Counted from the first letter of the stretch, positions 17,313 through 26,831 are shown. The stretch: 64,000 bases of DNA from Bdellovibrionales bacterium (GCA_018266355.1 JAFEAP010000005.1:278307-342306), one strand, 5' to 3'. Notes: a model not told the origin generated them from the letters alone. Program-made: numbers and translations.

Positions 17313-18473
17313 CTAGATCCCGATCGAAAGGTCCCGCGCCAAAGCGTCGTGAAAACGGCCGCGAAACGCCCGAATCAGGGTGTTTTCGCGCGAGGGATGC
17401 ACGCGGTTCGTAAGGAGAGTCACGACGACCTGGTTCACGGGATCGATCCAAAACGAAGTCCCCGTGAATCCGAGGTGTCCCACCGACCGTGGGGAGAAAA
17501 TTTTGCCGAGCGCGGGCGAATCCCCGCTCGGGGTGTCCCACCCGGGCGTCCGGTCGCACCCTTCCGGGATCGAAACCCGCGTCCACGCTTCCGCCGTCAC
17601 GGCGGGCGAAAAATAACCGTCGAGGAGCGCGCGGCCGAACCGTAGCAGCGTCCGGGCGTCGCCGAACGCGCCCGCGTGCCCCGCGTACCCGCCCATCGCC
17701 CAGGTGTTATCGTCGTGAACTTGGCCCTGCAGCACGCCCCGACGCCACGGACAGTCCTCCGTCGCGGCCACCGTCTCGTCGCGGTCGCGGAACGCGGGTT
17801 CGATCGTCCGCCGATAGAACGGACCCCGGACCTTTCCGCCTGCCGGATCCTCGTAAAGTCCCATCGGCTGCCAGACGAATCGTTCGACCGCCCGATCGAG
17901 GGGAAGGCCGGCGATCGCCTCGAGGCAAAACCCGAGGACCAGGAACCCGACGTCCGAATAGACCGCCTTCGTCCCCGGCGCCCGCTCGAGTTCGACGCCC
18001 ATGACGATTTCCCGCATCACTTCCTGGCGCTCGTCCACGGCGATCCGCTCGAGTTCGTGGGTCGAAAATGCCTCGCGCATGCGTTCGAAGAACGGGTACC
18101 AAGCCGGCAGCCCAGACGTGTGCGCGGCCAACTGCCGGAGGGTCACTCCCGCATGCCGGAAATCGTGCAGGATCGCCGAGGCGGGCGTATCCCACGTCAG
18201 CCATCCGCGCTCGACGAACGCCATCGCGAGCGCGCCCGTTCCGAAAACCTTCGTCACCGAAGCGAGGTCGAAAACCGTATCGAGCTCCATCGGCTGCTGG
18301 GTCAGTCCCTTCAAGCGCAGCCGCCGCGACCCGCCCCATCCGTAGCGGAACACGTCGGGATCCTTCCGCGACCAGACGCCGAACACGCCGCCCGGGAAGA
18401 CTCCGTCGCGAAGCCCCTCGCGGAAAACCTCCCGCGCCCGGGGGAAAGCCTCGAAACCCGAAACGGTATGCAT
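17313..18473 (-). CDS. Beta-lactamase-family serine hydrolase
   Basis: 386 residues. Penicillin-binding-protein-like fold: SVTK at 72-75 supplies the nucleophile S72 and K75, YSD at 172-174 takes the place of YxN, and a late GHLGFTG fills the KTG position. There is no signal peptide or membrane span, so it is probably cytosolic, consistent with esterase or muropeptide roles rather than drug resistance. Its position 59 bases upstream of mpl on the same strand hints at wall recycling. AAAGGA precedes the ATG. Confidence 0.82.
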   Translation of the reverse strand: MHTVSGFEAFPRAREVFREGLRDGVFPGGVFGVWSRKDPDVFRYGWGGSRRLRLKGLTQQPMELDTVFDLASVTKVFGTGALAMAFVERGWLTWDTPASAILHDFRHAGVTLRQLAAHTSGLPAWYPFFERMREAFSTHELERIAVDERQEVMREIVMGVELERAPGTKAVYSDVGFLVLGFCLEAIAGLPLDRAVERFVWQPMGLYEDPAGGKVRGPFYRRTIEPAFRDRDETVAATEDCPWRRGVLQGQVHDDNTWAMGGYAGHAGAFGDARTLLRFGRALLDGYFSPAVTAEAWTRVSIPEGCDRTPGWDTPSGDSPALGKIFSPRSVGHLGFTGTSFWIDPVNQVVVTLLTNRVHPSRENTLIRAFRGRFHDALARDLSIGI

Positions 18474-18486
18474 CAGGCGCGTCCTT

Positions 18487-19749
18487 TCATATGACCGCCG
18501 TCTCCGTCAGCGCGTGCCCGCGCGCGAAACGCGAACCCGCGAACGGCTCGAGTTCGAGGAGTTTCGACTTTCCGTCGAGCATCCGCTCGGCGAGCGCGAC
18601 GCCGCAGGCGTAGCTGTGCATTACTCCGTGGCCCGAGTAGGAATGCGATTCGAAAACCCGGCCGGTGCCGGACGGCGCGCCCGTCTCGACCTCGCCGATG
18701 ATCGCGGATTCGTCGGGAGAAACCTCGTACAATCCGCCCCATCCGTTCAAGTGGCGAAGCGCCTCGAACTTCGTTGACCGTTCCGAGAGCGGCATCCAAA
18801 TCTTCTCCTGGAAGAACTCCTCGCCCCCGTAACGGAAGTTCTGACCGATCGGTTCGTCGCGCTCGGCGATCCCGCCGAGGATGTAGCCCGCCTCGGGGTG
18901 GAAATAGACGCCCGACGGATCGATCATCATCCCGTACGGAGAGAGATCGAGGCCGCGGCAGTCGAAGAGCGAGATCTGGCGACGCACGTTCACTGCCGGG
19001 CAGTCGTAACCGAGGATGCGCGCGATCGCCTTCGCCCACGGACCCGCGCAATTCACCACGCGTTCCGCACTCACGACGGCGGCGGAGTCGCTCGGCGACT
19101 CCTTCACGGAACCGGGCGACGGGACGCGGTCGAGCGAGAGGTACGCGGATTCCTTCTCCTCGCGCGTGGGATTCGCGGAAAGCCGTTCGAATCGAAGCTC
19201 GACGCCCGTCCCGTCGATCTTCGCCCCCCGGAGCAGGAGGCGATCGACGAAGGTCGCGCCGGCGGCCTTCGCCCGCTCTCGAAAATGGAGTTTGAGGAGG
19301 TTCGGATTCAAAAGTCCGTCGCGCGGGCCGAAAACCGCTCCCGCGAGGTCGTCTGTCTTATCGATGAACGGTGCGTAAGCGCTCAGCTTCGCGACGTCCC
19401 ACGCTTCCGTCGGCCAGCCGGCCGACCGCCAGGTCGCCTCCGAATCCTCGAAACGCGCCATTCCCGCGGCGTCGACCATCCAGAGATAACCGCACGCGCG
19501 GTATCCGACCTCGGCCGCGTGGGCGGCGAAATAATCGATCGAGAGCTTCGAACAAAGCACGTTCAGCGGTTGGTGGAAAGTCGCTCGCACGCCGCCCGCG
19601 TTCAGTTCCGAACTCGAAAGCGATCCCTCGAGATCGGGATCGTAGACGACGACGCCCTTCGCCCCGCGTTCCGCCAGCGCCATCGCGAGGGCGCTTCCGA
19701 TCACGCCGGCGCCGATGATCGCGATTTGCGGGCGAGCCTCGGCCGTCAT
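18487..19749 (-). CDS. FAD-dependent oxidoreductase (DAO family)
   Basis: 420 residues. The N-terminal dinucleotide fold is IAIIGAGVIGSALAMALAERG, followed by SSSELNAGGVRATFH, a typical FAD-contact loop. ERVVNCAGPWA lies in the middle, and the C-terminal HSYSGHGVMHSYACGVALAE closes the FAD site. The family oxidises amines, glycine or D-amino acids (DadA, sarcosine oxidase type). The substrate cannot be read from sequence. It is 13 bases upstream of the serine hydrolase and 8 bases after the L,D-transpeptidase gene on the same strand, so the three may form one transcript. A link to D-amino acids of peptidoglycan is only inference. Confidence 0.82.
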   Translation of the reverse strand: MTAEARPQIAIIGAGVIGSALAMALAERGAKGVVVYDPDLEGSLSSSELNAGGVRATFHQPLNVLCSKLSIDYFAAHAAEVGYRACGYLWMVDAAGMARFEDSEATWRSAGWPTEAWDVAKLSAYAPFIDKTDDLAGAVFGPRDGLLNPNLLKLHFRERAKAAGATFVDRLLLRGAKIDGTGVELRFERLSANPTREEKESAYLSLDRVPSPGSVKESPSDSAAVVSAERVVNCAGPWAKAIARILGYDCPAVNVRRQISLFDCRGLDLSPYGMMIDPSGVYFHPEAGYILGGIAERDEPIGQNFRYGGEEFFQEKIWMPLSERSTKFEALRHLNGWGGLYEVSPDESAIIGEVETGAPSGTGRVFESHSYSGHGVMHSYACGVALAERMLDGKSKLLELEPFAGSRFARGHALTETAVI

Positions 19750-19757
19750 CCTTCACC

Positions 19758-20699
19758 TCACCACATCAGCTGCGTATAGGTCTCGGCGATGATCTTCGGC
19801 TTGCCGGCCTCTTCGGCGACGTAAAGGATCTTCGTCCCGCGCGAGCGGTGACCCCACCCCCCGCCCTTCAGCTTCGAGCGGTAGTTCTGGGTGAAAGTGA
19901 TCATCCAGTACTTCGGGTGCTTGTAGTAGAGCACGTCCTCCGGACCGATCGAGATGTCGACGTAACGCTGGTTGAGCGAGGCCTTGTACTTCTTCCACGC
20001 GTCGCGGTCCTTGCCCTGGGCGACGAAGTCCGAATGGTAGTGGTCGATATAAGCGTCGATATCGCGCGCTTCCCACGATTTGATCCAGGACTCGAAGAAA
20101 CTCCGGATCGACGGCTCTTTTCCGGGCTTCCGATACTCGTCGGTGAGTCGCTCGAAGATGAGGATCGGCGTGAGGCCGAGGCGGATGTGCGGCGCCATCT
20201 CGGCGAGTTCGCTGTCGTCGCAGACCACGCACCCTTCGCTGTCGAAACTTTCCTTCAGCCGCGTCGGCGTGTCCGTCGCGTGCAGCATGATCCCGTAACC
20301 GGTGCGGCCGGCGATGCGGTCGTAATCGTTCGGATAGTTCACGTAGAACGCCATCTTCCCGAATTTCGCCGCGAGTCCCGGCGGCTTCAGGAGCGCCTTG
20401 AAGGTGTAGATCCCTTCCGGCGTTTTCTGGTCGCCTTCCTGAGCCTTGTCGCCTTTCACTTTGCCGAGCGTCGCGTGGTACTTCCTCAGCGTGACGTACT
20501 CGCCGCCTTGGAGATCGGTGAGTTCGATCGTGTTCGTCGCCTTGTCGACGAGGATCGCGGAGTATTCTTTCTTCTTCGTCTGCGCGGGGGCCGCGTCGAC
20601 GGCGGGCTTCTGGAATTCTTCCGCTCCCGCGGCGCCGACCGTCGCGATGGACGCGAGAAGGGCGAGCGAAGCGAGAGCCGGGCGCAAGATCGGGAGCAT
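19758..20699 (-). CDS. L,D-transpeptidase (YkuD) with NTF2-like C-terminal domain
   Basis: 313 residues. Signal peptide (LASLALLASIATVGAAGA), then a YkuD catalytic domain at about 45-190 with H140 in YGIMLHATD and the active-site motif S154-E-G-C157. YkuD enzymes make 3-3 cross-links in peptidoglycan or attach proteins to it in the periplasm. The C-terminal part (about 200-313: SFFESWIKSWEARDIDAYID, then TQNYRSK) resembles the NTF2/SnoaL-like domain found in Cds6-type L,D-transpeptidases. An attached NTF2-like domain suggests a regulatory or substrate-capture role. Confidence 0.85.
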   Translation of the reverse strand: MLPILRPALASLALLASIATVGAAGAEEFQKPAVDAAPAQTKKKEYSAILVDKATNTIELTDLQGGEYVTLRKYHATLGKVKGDKAQEGDQKTPEGIYTFKALLKPPGLAAKFGKMAFYVNYPNDYDRIAGRTGYGIMLHATDTPTRLKESFDSEGCVVCDDSELAEMAPHIRLGLTPILIFERLTDEYRKPGKEPSIRSFFESWIKSWEARDIDAYIDHYHSDFVAQGKDRDAWKKYKASLNQRYVDISIGPEDVLYYKHPKYWMITFTQNYRSKLKGGGWGHRSRGTKILYVAEEAGKPKIIAETYTQLMW

Positions 20700-20709
20700 G
20701 TCCCTTAGT

Positions 20710-21450
20710 TTAGTGAGCGCGCTCCGGCGACGTCAAGAACTTGCGGGAATTTAAGCGGAATCCCCAAACGCGAGCGAGCGCTTCGAACACGATCCGCCGA
20801 TTCATCTTCGATTTCCCGACCTTCCGGTCTTCGAAAATGATGGGGAATTCTTTGATCCGGAAGCCTCGGAGGAAAGCGCGGTATTTGAGCTCGATTTGGA
20901 ACGAGTAACCGTCGCTGCGGAGGGATTCGAGGTCGACGGCGTCGAGGACCGCCCGGCGCCATCCGTTGAACCCGCCGGTGAAGTCCCGAATCGGGGCGCC
21001 GAGGATCACGCGCGAGTAAAAACTCCCGCCGCGCGATAGGATCTTCCGGCCGATCCCCCAGTTCACCGTCCCGCCGCCCGGGACGTACCGAGAACCGATC
21101 GCGACGTCGGAGGTTTCGAGGGTGGAGAGCATCGTCTTCAGATAGGACGGATTATGGGAAAAATCGGCGTCCATTTCGATGAAGGCCGAGTACTCCGAGC
21201 GACCGAGGCCCCAGCGGAAGCCGTTCACGTAGGCCGTGCCGAGCCCCATCTTTTTCGCGCGGTGAAGGACGTGCACGCGCGGTTCATGGCGAACCGCGAG
21301 CACGTCGGCGAGCGCACCCGTTCCGTCGGGCGAGCCGTCGTCTACGATCAAGATGTCGATGGAAGAAGGGGTGGAGGCGAGAATCGCCTCCACCAGAGAT
21401 TTGATGTTTTCCGCCTCGTTATAAGTCGGAACGACGATCAGAGCCCGCAT
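20710..21450 (-). CDS. Polyprenol-phosphate mannosyltransferase-like GT2
   Basis: 246 residues. A family 2 glycosyltransferase of the DPM1/polyprenol monophosphomannose synthase type. It starts LIVVPTYNEAENI, has DDGSPDGT near 39 and the metal site EMDADFSHNP, and ends without the C-terminal membrane spans of longer DPM enzymes. Likely transfers a sugar from GDP- or UDP-sugar to undecaprenyl phosphate at the inner membrane. The ATG overlaps the ssb stop (TGATG at 21452-21448), indicating translational coupling. A TTG three bases upstream is in frame but less likely. Confidence 0.85.
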   Translation of the reverse strand: MRALIVVPTYNEAENIKSLVEAILASTPSSIDILIVDDGSPDGTGALADVLAVRHEPRVHVLHRAKKMGLGTAYVNGFRWGLGRSEYSAFIEMDADFSHNPSYLKTMLSTLETSDVAIGSRYVPGGGTVNWGIGRKILSRGGSFYSRVILGAPIRDFTGGFNGWRRAVLDAVDLESLRSDGYSFQIELKYRAFLRGFRIKEFPIIFEDRKVGKSKMNRRIVFEALARVWGFRLNSRKFLTSPERAH

Positions 21451-21938
21451 CAAAACGGAATATCGTCTTCAGTGAACGACGGTTCGGCCGGAGCGCCCAT
21501 GCCGAAACCGGCGCCGGCGTCTTGGTTAAAGCCGGCGTTCGCGTTGCCGCCGCCGAAGTTCGCCGACGGTCCGCCCGCGGAGCGCTGCTCGTTGCCCATG
21601 CCCGCGCCGCGTTCGCCGCCCAGGAATTGGACCGTTTGCGCTTGGACTTCGGTCGAGTATTTCTTCACGCCGTCCTTGTCCGTCCACTCACGGGTTTGGA
21701 GGCGTCCCTCGACGTAACACTGGCGACCCTTCGCGAGGTATTGGCTGCAAAGCTCTGCGAGCTTGCCCCACACCACGATACGGTGCCATTCCGTACGCTC
21801 TTGTTTTTGACCACTCTTATCCGTCCAGGCCTCGTTCGTCGCGACCGAGAAGTTCGCGACGGCGGATCCGCTCGGCGTGTACCGAACTTCCGGATTCTGA
21901 CCCAGTCTCCCCACCAGAATAACTTTATTTACTGACAT
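21450..21938 (-). CDS. ssb: Single-stranded DNA-binding protein
   Basis: 162 residues. OB fold beginning [20 protein letters not shown] with [12 protein letters not shown] and [12 protein letters not shown] Gly/Asn/Ala-rich linker follows, then the acidic tip EDDIPF that recruits repair and replication proteins. I start at 21938, where the conserved MSVNK begins, and not at the in-frame codon at 21974. It binds ssDNA as a tetramer in replication and repair. It is coupled to the GT2 gene by overlapping codons. Confidence 0.95.
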   Translation of the reverse strand: MSVNKVILVGRLGQNPEVRYTPSGSAVANFSVATNEAWTDKSGQKQERTEWHRIVVWGKLAELCSQYLAKGRQCYVEGRLQTREWTDKDGVKKYSTEVQAQTVQFLGGERGAGMGNEQRSAGGPSANFGGGNANAGFNQDAGAGFGMGAPAEPSFTEDDIPF

Positions 21939-22000
21939 GCCCCACGGTGTACGGGCCCGAAGCGAGCCGGTCAAGCACTCCGCGCCGATCGCCGGGGAAA

Positions 22001-22531
22001 CTAGGCTTCGACTTCCGGCGCTTCGGAATCCTCGGAGACTGCTCGGGATTTCGCACTACCGGCAGGAGCGATTGCCGCGGCGGGCCGCGAGCGCGCAGCG
22101 TCATTTTCCGCTTCGGATCCAGGAAAGGGAATTCCCTTTTCCGCGAACCGCTTCCGCCAGTGGTCTTGGATCGCAGACCGGGCTTTTTCCACATCCACGA
22201 GGTATAAAATCGGATCGAACCCGCATTTCGAACAGGTGACTTTCGCGCGCACGCGCGCGCGATAGACCATCTCGAACCCGATCCAGAGCGGGACGAAGCT
22301 CACGAGCCCTTTCCATTCGATCCACGGGAGCGCCTCGCGCGCGAGGAGCGCGACGAGGAACGCGGTGAGACCGACCTGGACGAAGTGGATCGGCTGGCCC
22401 GGCTTCGGGTGCATGCCGATCCGGCGGGGCGTGGTGCACATCGGGCAGTAAAACTCGAAGTTCCTCGTGAATCGTTCCTTCCAGATCGATTTCGAAGCGA
22501 TGCGAAGCACGTCGTGCCGGCGTCCGTCCAT
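22001..22531 (-). CDS. Membrane protein with paired CxxC zinc-ribbon motifs
   Basis: 176 residues from the ATG at 22531, which has GAGGAGGT upstream (22558 is an in-frame earlier codon). C29-x2-C32 and C100-x2-C103 flank two hydrophobic segments (about 48-65 and 74-90). The four cysteines would lie on the same side of the membrane and could form one zinc ribbon across the hairpin. The C-terminal 50 residues are Ala/Ser/Pro/Glu-rich. I do not recognise the family. It is divergent from the Rsm22-like gene. Confidence 0.6.
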   Translation of the reverse strand: MDGRRHDVLRIASKSIWKERFTRNFEFYCPMCTTPRRIGMHPKPGQPIHFVQVGLTAFLVALLAREALPWIEWKGLVSFVPLWIGFEMVYRARVRAKVTCSKCGFDPILYLVDVEKARSAIQDHWRKRFAEKGIPFPGSEAENDAARSRPAAAIAPAGSAKSRAVSEDSEAPEVEA

Positions 22532-22607
22532 GGGCACCTCCTCTACCGAGTTTACCATCCGTTTCCGGCGTTACGCGAGAAAAGGATCCATGCTAACCTT
22601 AGGGCTC

Positions 22608-23891
22608 ATGAAACCGAAAGCTTCCCGCCGCCAAAACTCGCGCGATACCGGTAGACCCACCGGCAAAAAACGCCTTTCGGTGAACCTCCGTCCGCGAAAC
22701 GCCCGGCAAGAAATTCCCGCCCCGAGCGAAGCGCCGGAAGCGGGCGTCGCTTTCCCCCCGTCATGGGGTTGGTTTTTCGACGATATCCTCCCGGGCTGGG
22801 TGAAGGACCGTTACGCCCCCCGCGAGAGCTGGAAGGGAAAACCCTTCTCCGCCGAGGACGGGAAATTCTTCCTGCGCGGCGTGCGCGAACTCTCGGACCT
22901 CTTCACCGACGCGCGCCCGAAGAACCTTCAGGATTACCTCGCGCACGAGAAATACCGTTCGAGTTACTTGCTCTATTTTCTTCCGCTTCAAGCCGCGAAA
23001 TTCGTCGCGCTCTTCTCGCTCCACGCGAAAGCCGTCGACGCCGCGCTCGCGCAATCGAAACGATCGGGCGTCTTTCGTTTCGTCGACCTCGGCGCGGGTC
23101 CCGCGACGGCTTCGCTCGCGCTCCTCGTCCACCTCCTCGGACGGAAGGAACCCCTCCCCGAGAAAATCGAATTCGTGCTCTTCGACCAGAACGCGACGAT
23201 CCTGAAGGACGGCGAGGCCCTGCTCCGCCACGTCGCCGAGTCGTTCCCGAAATCGCGCGGACGCGTGAGCGTGCGCCTGCAGACGGGCGATCTCTGGAAG
23301 AAGGTCATGACGGAGAAAGATCCGATCTCGCTCTCGGTCTTCGGCCACACCGTGAACGAGTATCTCCCCTTGCGCGAGGGCCGGCCCGATCCGCGTCCCT
23401 TCGCCCACCTATTCGAACTCGGCCGCTCGGGCGGCGGCATACTCTGGGCCGAGCCCGCGGCGCGCGCGCCATCGCAGACGCTTTCCCAGCTTCGCGATTT
23501 CTTCTTCGAGGAAGGCCTCGTCGACGCGGAACCGTCGCGGATCTGGGGACCGTGCCTCCACGCCGGACGGTGCCCGCTCGCGGAAGGACGCGACTGGTGC
23601 CACTTCAGCATTCGCGGGAAAATCCCGGGGAAATGGTTCGGGTTCTTCTCGCGCGGCCTCTCGAAGGAGAAGGAGTGGCTGAAGTACTCTTATCTTTGGA
23701 TCGCGGCCGCCGAGGATCCTAATCCGGACCGGGCCGCGCCGAACGAGCGGCTCGTGCTCACCGACCCCCTTTCGCGCGACCCGCGTGCGAAGAAGGACGT
23801 CCTCCTCTGCGAGCCGGACGCGCCGGGACGCCACACGCTTTCTCCGCGCGAGCACTGGCGCCGCGGAATGCGCGTCAGACTCGGGAAGTAG
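22608..23891 (+). CDS. Rsm22-like SAM methyltransferase with Cys cluster
   Basis: About 427 residues. An N-terminal basic tail, then a helical region (FFLRGVRELSDLFTDARPKN), then a SAM fold with VDLGAGPATASLALL near residue 162. A later block GPCLHAGRCPLAEGRDWCHF (about 313-332) and a final CEPD near 401 supply four cysteines. These match the motif of the mitochondrial-ribosome factor Rsm22/METTL17 family (PF09243), where cysteines hold an iron-sulfur cluster. It probably acts in small ribosomal subunit biogenesis. ATG at 22590, 18 bases upstream, has AAAGGA nearby and is a credible alternative start. Confidence 0.78.
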   Translation: MKPKASRRQNSRDTGRPTGKKRLSVNLRPRNARQEIPAPSEAPEAGVAFPPSWGWFFDDILPGWVKDRYAPRESWKGKPFSAEDGKFFLRGVRELSDLFTDARPKNLQDYLAHEKYRSSYLLYFLPLQAAKFVALFSLHAKAVDAALAQSKRSGVFRFVDLGAGPATASLALLVHLLGRKEPLPEKIEFVLFDQNATILKDGEALLRHVAESFPKSRGRVSVRLQTGDLWKKVMTEKDPISLSVFGHTVNEYLPLREGRPDPRPFAHLFELGRSGGGILWAEPAARAPSQTLSQLRDFFFEEGLVDAEPSRIWGPCLHAGRCPLAEGRDWCHFSIRGKIPGKWFGFFSRGLSKEKEWLKYSYLWIAAAEDPNPDRAAPNERLVLTDPLSRDPRAKKDVLLCEPDAPGRHTLSPREHWRRGMRVRLGK

Positions 23892-23894
23892 GTC

Positions 23895-25094
23895 TTACGG
23901 AGCGAGGACGAGGCTGCGCTCTTTCTTGCGGCAGACCGTCGTCACGCGCTTGAAAAGCGAAACGCTCACGTCACTCAGGAGGAAGTAGTTCTCCGGGTCG
24001 TTCACGTCGAGCGTTCCGGCCGAAGCGAGTCCGCGGCTCGCGCTCCCGTCGAAACCGACGTCGCCGTTCGCGCCGCCCGCGGTCGCCGCGCCTGCCGCTC
24101 CACCGGCTCCGAACCACGAAACTCCTCCGGCGCCGCTGCCCGAGGGATCGCCCGCACCGTGCCCGCCGCCCGCGCCGCCGTAGCCGGAAGATTCCATGCC
24201 GAAAGTCTTCGACGCGAACGCGGAATCGTCGCCCGCGGTCGCCGCGCTCTTCGCGGAGCCGGTATCCGAACCGGCCGGCGGCGCGATTCCCGCGCCGGAG
24301 CCGCTCGTGGCGGCCGACGCTTGGCGCTTGCCGGAGGAATTGCCGGTGCCGGCCAGGCCGTCGAACTTGACGCCCGTCGAAGCGCCGGTCGCGGAGGAGA
24401 GTCCCGGTAAGTCGGTGCCCGCGGTCGCCGCGCCCGTCTGGAGGTTATTGTCCTGCTCGCCGACGGCCAGGAAGTGGGAGTTTTGGATATCGACGAGCTG
24501 GAAACCCGCGCTCATCGTCGTGACGTAGCTCCCCGTCGAGCCACCGCCGCCGCAGTACGAGTCCTTGGTGATGCACTGAGGATGCGTCGGATCGCCGTTG
24601 AAAACCGTTCCGGCGGAGCAGTTCGAATCGCTGGCGACCACCGCGTTTCCGCACCCCTGCGTTCCCGTACTCCGGATCGGATATTCCGAGGAATACGAGC
24701 CGATGAGTCCGGCCGTGCTCATGCAGACGGTGTAGGCGTTGCCTGAGGTTTTCAGCAATTGGCCGCTTTGGTCGAACTGGTCCGAAACGTTCGACTCGGC
24801 GAGTTCGCCGTGTATGCCGTTTCGCCCCTTATCCTCGTAGGCCGAGACCCAGGCGTCGAAATCGCTGACTTTGCAGATCGGCTGGACTCCTCCGCAGAGG
24901 CGTTCGCATTTGCCCTGGTTGAACGTCACGCGCGCGCAAAGTTGCATCCCGTAGACCACCGGACCGTTGCAGCCGAGCCCGAGGTGGAGCTGGCAGCGGA
25001 CCGCCGCGCCGGCGTCGAACGCCGCGAAAGCGGAAAACGCGAGAAGCGCTCGCCGCGCGATCCGATTCGAAAAGATTTTAGCGAATAACCCCAT
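23895..25094 (-). CDS. Secreted Cys-rich protein with Gly/Ala/Ser low-complexity C-half
   Basis: 399 residues. The N-terminus (ALLAFSAFAAFDAGAA) is a signal peptide. Residues about 30-195 contain roughly a dozen cysteines (CQLHLGLGC, CERLCGGVQPIC, CGGGGSTG), and residues 200-370 are Gly/Ala/Ser-rich. The tail, LDVNDPENYFLLSDVSVSLF, is ordered and ends near RKKERSLVLAP. CAGGAG precedes the ATG. I recognise no domain. Disulfides and the flexible linker suggest a cell-surface or periplasmic protein. It lies 16 bases downstream of the next gene, with which it is probably co-transcribed. Confidence 0.65.
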   Translation of the reverse strand: MGLFAKIFSNRIARRALLAFSAFAAFDAGAAVRCQLHLGLGCNGPVVYGMQLCARVTFNQGKCERLCGGVQPICKVSDFDAWVSAYEDKGRNGIHGELAESNVSDQFDQSGQLLKTSGNAYTVCMSTAGLIGSYSSEYPIRSTGTQGCGNAVVASDSNCSAGTVFNGDPTHPQCITKDSYCGGGGSTGSYVTTMSAGFQLVDIQNSHFLAVGEQDNNLQTGAATAGTDLPGLSSATGASTGVKFDGLAGTGNSSGKRQASAATSGSGAGIAPPAGSDTGSAKSAATAGDDSAFASKTFGMESSGYGGAGGGHGAGDPSGSGAGGVSWFGAGGAAGAATAGGANGDVGFDGSASRGLASAGTLDVNDPENYFLLSDVSVSLFKRVTTVCRKKERSLVLAP

Positions 25095-25133
25095 ATCAGA
25101 CTCCTGAACAAACCCCGAAAACCCGTCGAAAAC

Positions 25134-26111
25134 TTAGTTCGAGCACGCCGACGCGACGTTCGGAAACGCCTTCCGCGAGCGGTCGCGGATCCAAGTCGCG
25201 TACCTTTGAGCGTAGCACGCGCGCATTCCCGCCGGATCGCCGCGTCTCGGATAAAAGCACTGCTGGATGAAAAGATCCTTCAACGCTTCGGTATAGGACT
25301 TCGTCCCTTCCTTCGTGAAGTCGATGAATTTGTGGGTCGACTCGTCGGAGAGCCGGCACCGTGCGAGCTGCACGTAACCCGAGAGGATCGTCGTGAGGTT
25401 CGCCTTGAAGTATTCCTTCGCACTGCAGTTCTGAGTGGTGTCCGTCGGATCGCAGGCGTTGATCTGCGCGATGAGCTGCACGTCGGACTGTTGGGTGATC
25501 AGCTGCTGGAGTACGGTCGCCTTCGAGTAGCACGGACTCGTCGGCGAGATCGTGAGTGCGTTCTTCGCCATTTCCGCCGTGATGTCCGCGCCCTGATTGC
25601 TGATCGCCATCACGAGTCCGGCGGCCACGTTCGAGGTTTCGATCGAACCGGTGCCGGTGGTACCGAGGCTGAAGAGCGGATGGTCGCGAGTCGCCGCGCC
25701 CACCATCGAGATCGCCGGGCATTGGTCGCTCGTCGGAGACTTCACCTTGTAGGCCTTCGTCTTCTCGTCGACGCATCCGTTCTCAGGGAGCTTCAGCGGC
25801 GAACAGAGCGGACCCTTGTTCAAGTTATCGAACGTGGTGCAGTCCTGCTGACCGACGAGGTTCGGCGCGAGACGCACGTTCATTTCGTATGCGTCGTCCA
25901 TCATCTGCCGGATGGCGGCCTTGATGCCGCCCGGGAATTGGGGATCGGCGACGCCGTCGATCACTTTGGACTTCAAGTCCGCGCAAGTAAGCCAAGGCGC
26001 GGAATCGCACGGAATCTTCACGACGACGGGATCGCCGGCGCGTGCGGACGCCGAAAGCGCGCACACGACGAACAGCAGACCCAGACGGACTGGGAGAACT
26101 CGATTTCGCAT
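25134..26111 (-). CDS. Secreted Cys-containing protein of unknown function
   Basis: 325 residues from the ATG at 26111; a GTG at 26135 is in frame but gives an awkward signal peptide. Signal sequence LGLLFVVCALSASARA. About a dozen cysteines, spread evenly through the mature chain (KIPCDSAPWLTCADLK, CSPLKLPENGC, LARCRLSD, IQQCFYP, MRACYAQ, ASACSN), suggest disulfides in a periplasmic or surface protein. It is helical, with amphipathic repeats. It ends 40 bases before the Cys-rich protein at 25094 and is divergent from the gene at 26178. Confidence 0.65.
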   Translation of the reverse strand: MRNRVLPVRLGLLFVVCALSASARAGDPVVVKIPCDSAPWLTCADLKSKVIDGVADPQFPGGIKAAIRQMMDDAYEMNVRLAPNLVGQQDCTTFDNLNKGPLCSPLKLPENGCVDEKTKAYKVKSPTSDQCPAISMVGAATRDHPLFSLGTTGTGSIETSNVAAGLVMAISNQGADITAEMAKNALTISPTSPCYSKATVLQQLITQQSDVQLIAQINACDPTDTTQNCSAKEYFKANLTTILSGYVQLARCRLSDESTHKFIDFTKEGTKSYTEALKDLFIQQCFYPRRGDPAGMRACYAQRYATWIRDRSRKAFPNVASACSN

Positions 26112-26177
26112 CCCTAACCCCCGAGATGAACCCACTTTCCATTTTACAGGGATCGACTTCTTTATGACAATACGCGT

Positions 26178-26831
26178 ATGGCGATAATTTCGCGGGTGTC
26201 GAAAATGACCCAGGTTTTCGGCTCGTTTTTAGCGATATCTGGCGTCACGCCGTTCGCGCACGCGGGAACCACGGGCAGCGGGGAAGCGGAACAAGCGCGT
26301 CTGCGCGACGAGGTCACCGCCGCCCGGAACGCGCTCGACGCCCTTGTCTTGCAGAAGGGAATGAAACTCGACGATCCCCGCGTGAAGGAAAAATCCGCGG
26401 CGCTCGAAGAAAAGCTAAAGGCTTTCCGCCAGGGATTCCAAGAAAGCCAGAAGCGCGCACCGCCGCCCGCGAACTATCCGCGCTCCCCGGATCCGGCGAA
26501 CGGCGAGAAGGACGAACCGCCGGAAAACGACGGCATCGCGCCTCGCCTTCCGACGACCGGCGCACCGCCTCCCGCGACGAAGACCGCTTCCCCGGCCCGC
26601 GAATCGGCGCCGGCCACCCCCGAGACGGTTCTTTCCGGGGAAGGCGTGAAAAAAGAAATCACCTACGAGAAAAAGACGAAAACGGGCAAAGCGGAGAAGC
26701 CGGTTCCGAAACTTCCCTCGCGCGTCGACGCGGCCGAGGAGCCGCTGCCGGCCGACACGAACACGCCGGACGCCGCCGGACTTTCCGAAATCCAATACCA
26801 AAAGAAGAAAAAGGCGGGCGACGGCAAATAG
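26178..26831 (+). CDS. Secreted coiled-coil protein with Pro/Lys-rich tail
   Basis: 217 residues. The N-terminus (MTQVFGSFLAISGVTPFAHA) looks like a signal peptide. Residues about 35-95 form a heptad-like helix (RLRDEVTAARNALDALVLQ, then EEKLKAFRQGFQES). The rest is Pro/Ala/Thr-rich and ends with a Lys-rich tail in which two similar blocks (EITYEKKTKTGK; EIQYQKKKKAGDGK) occur. There is no SD. ATG at 26205 (residue 10) is an alternative start. No recognised family. Confidence 0.55.
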   Translation: MAIISRVSKMTQVFGSFLAISGVTPFAHAGTTGSGEAEQARLRDEVTAARNALDALVLQKGMKLDDPRVKEKSAALEEKLKAFRQGFQESQKRAPPPANYPRSPDPANGEKDEPPENDGIAPRLPTTGAPPPATKTASPARESAPATPETVLSGEGVKKEITYEKKTKTGKAEKPVPKLPSRVDAAEEPLPADTNTPDAAGLSEIQYQKKKKAGDGK

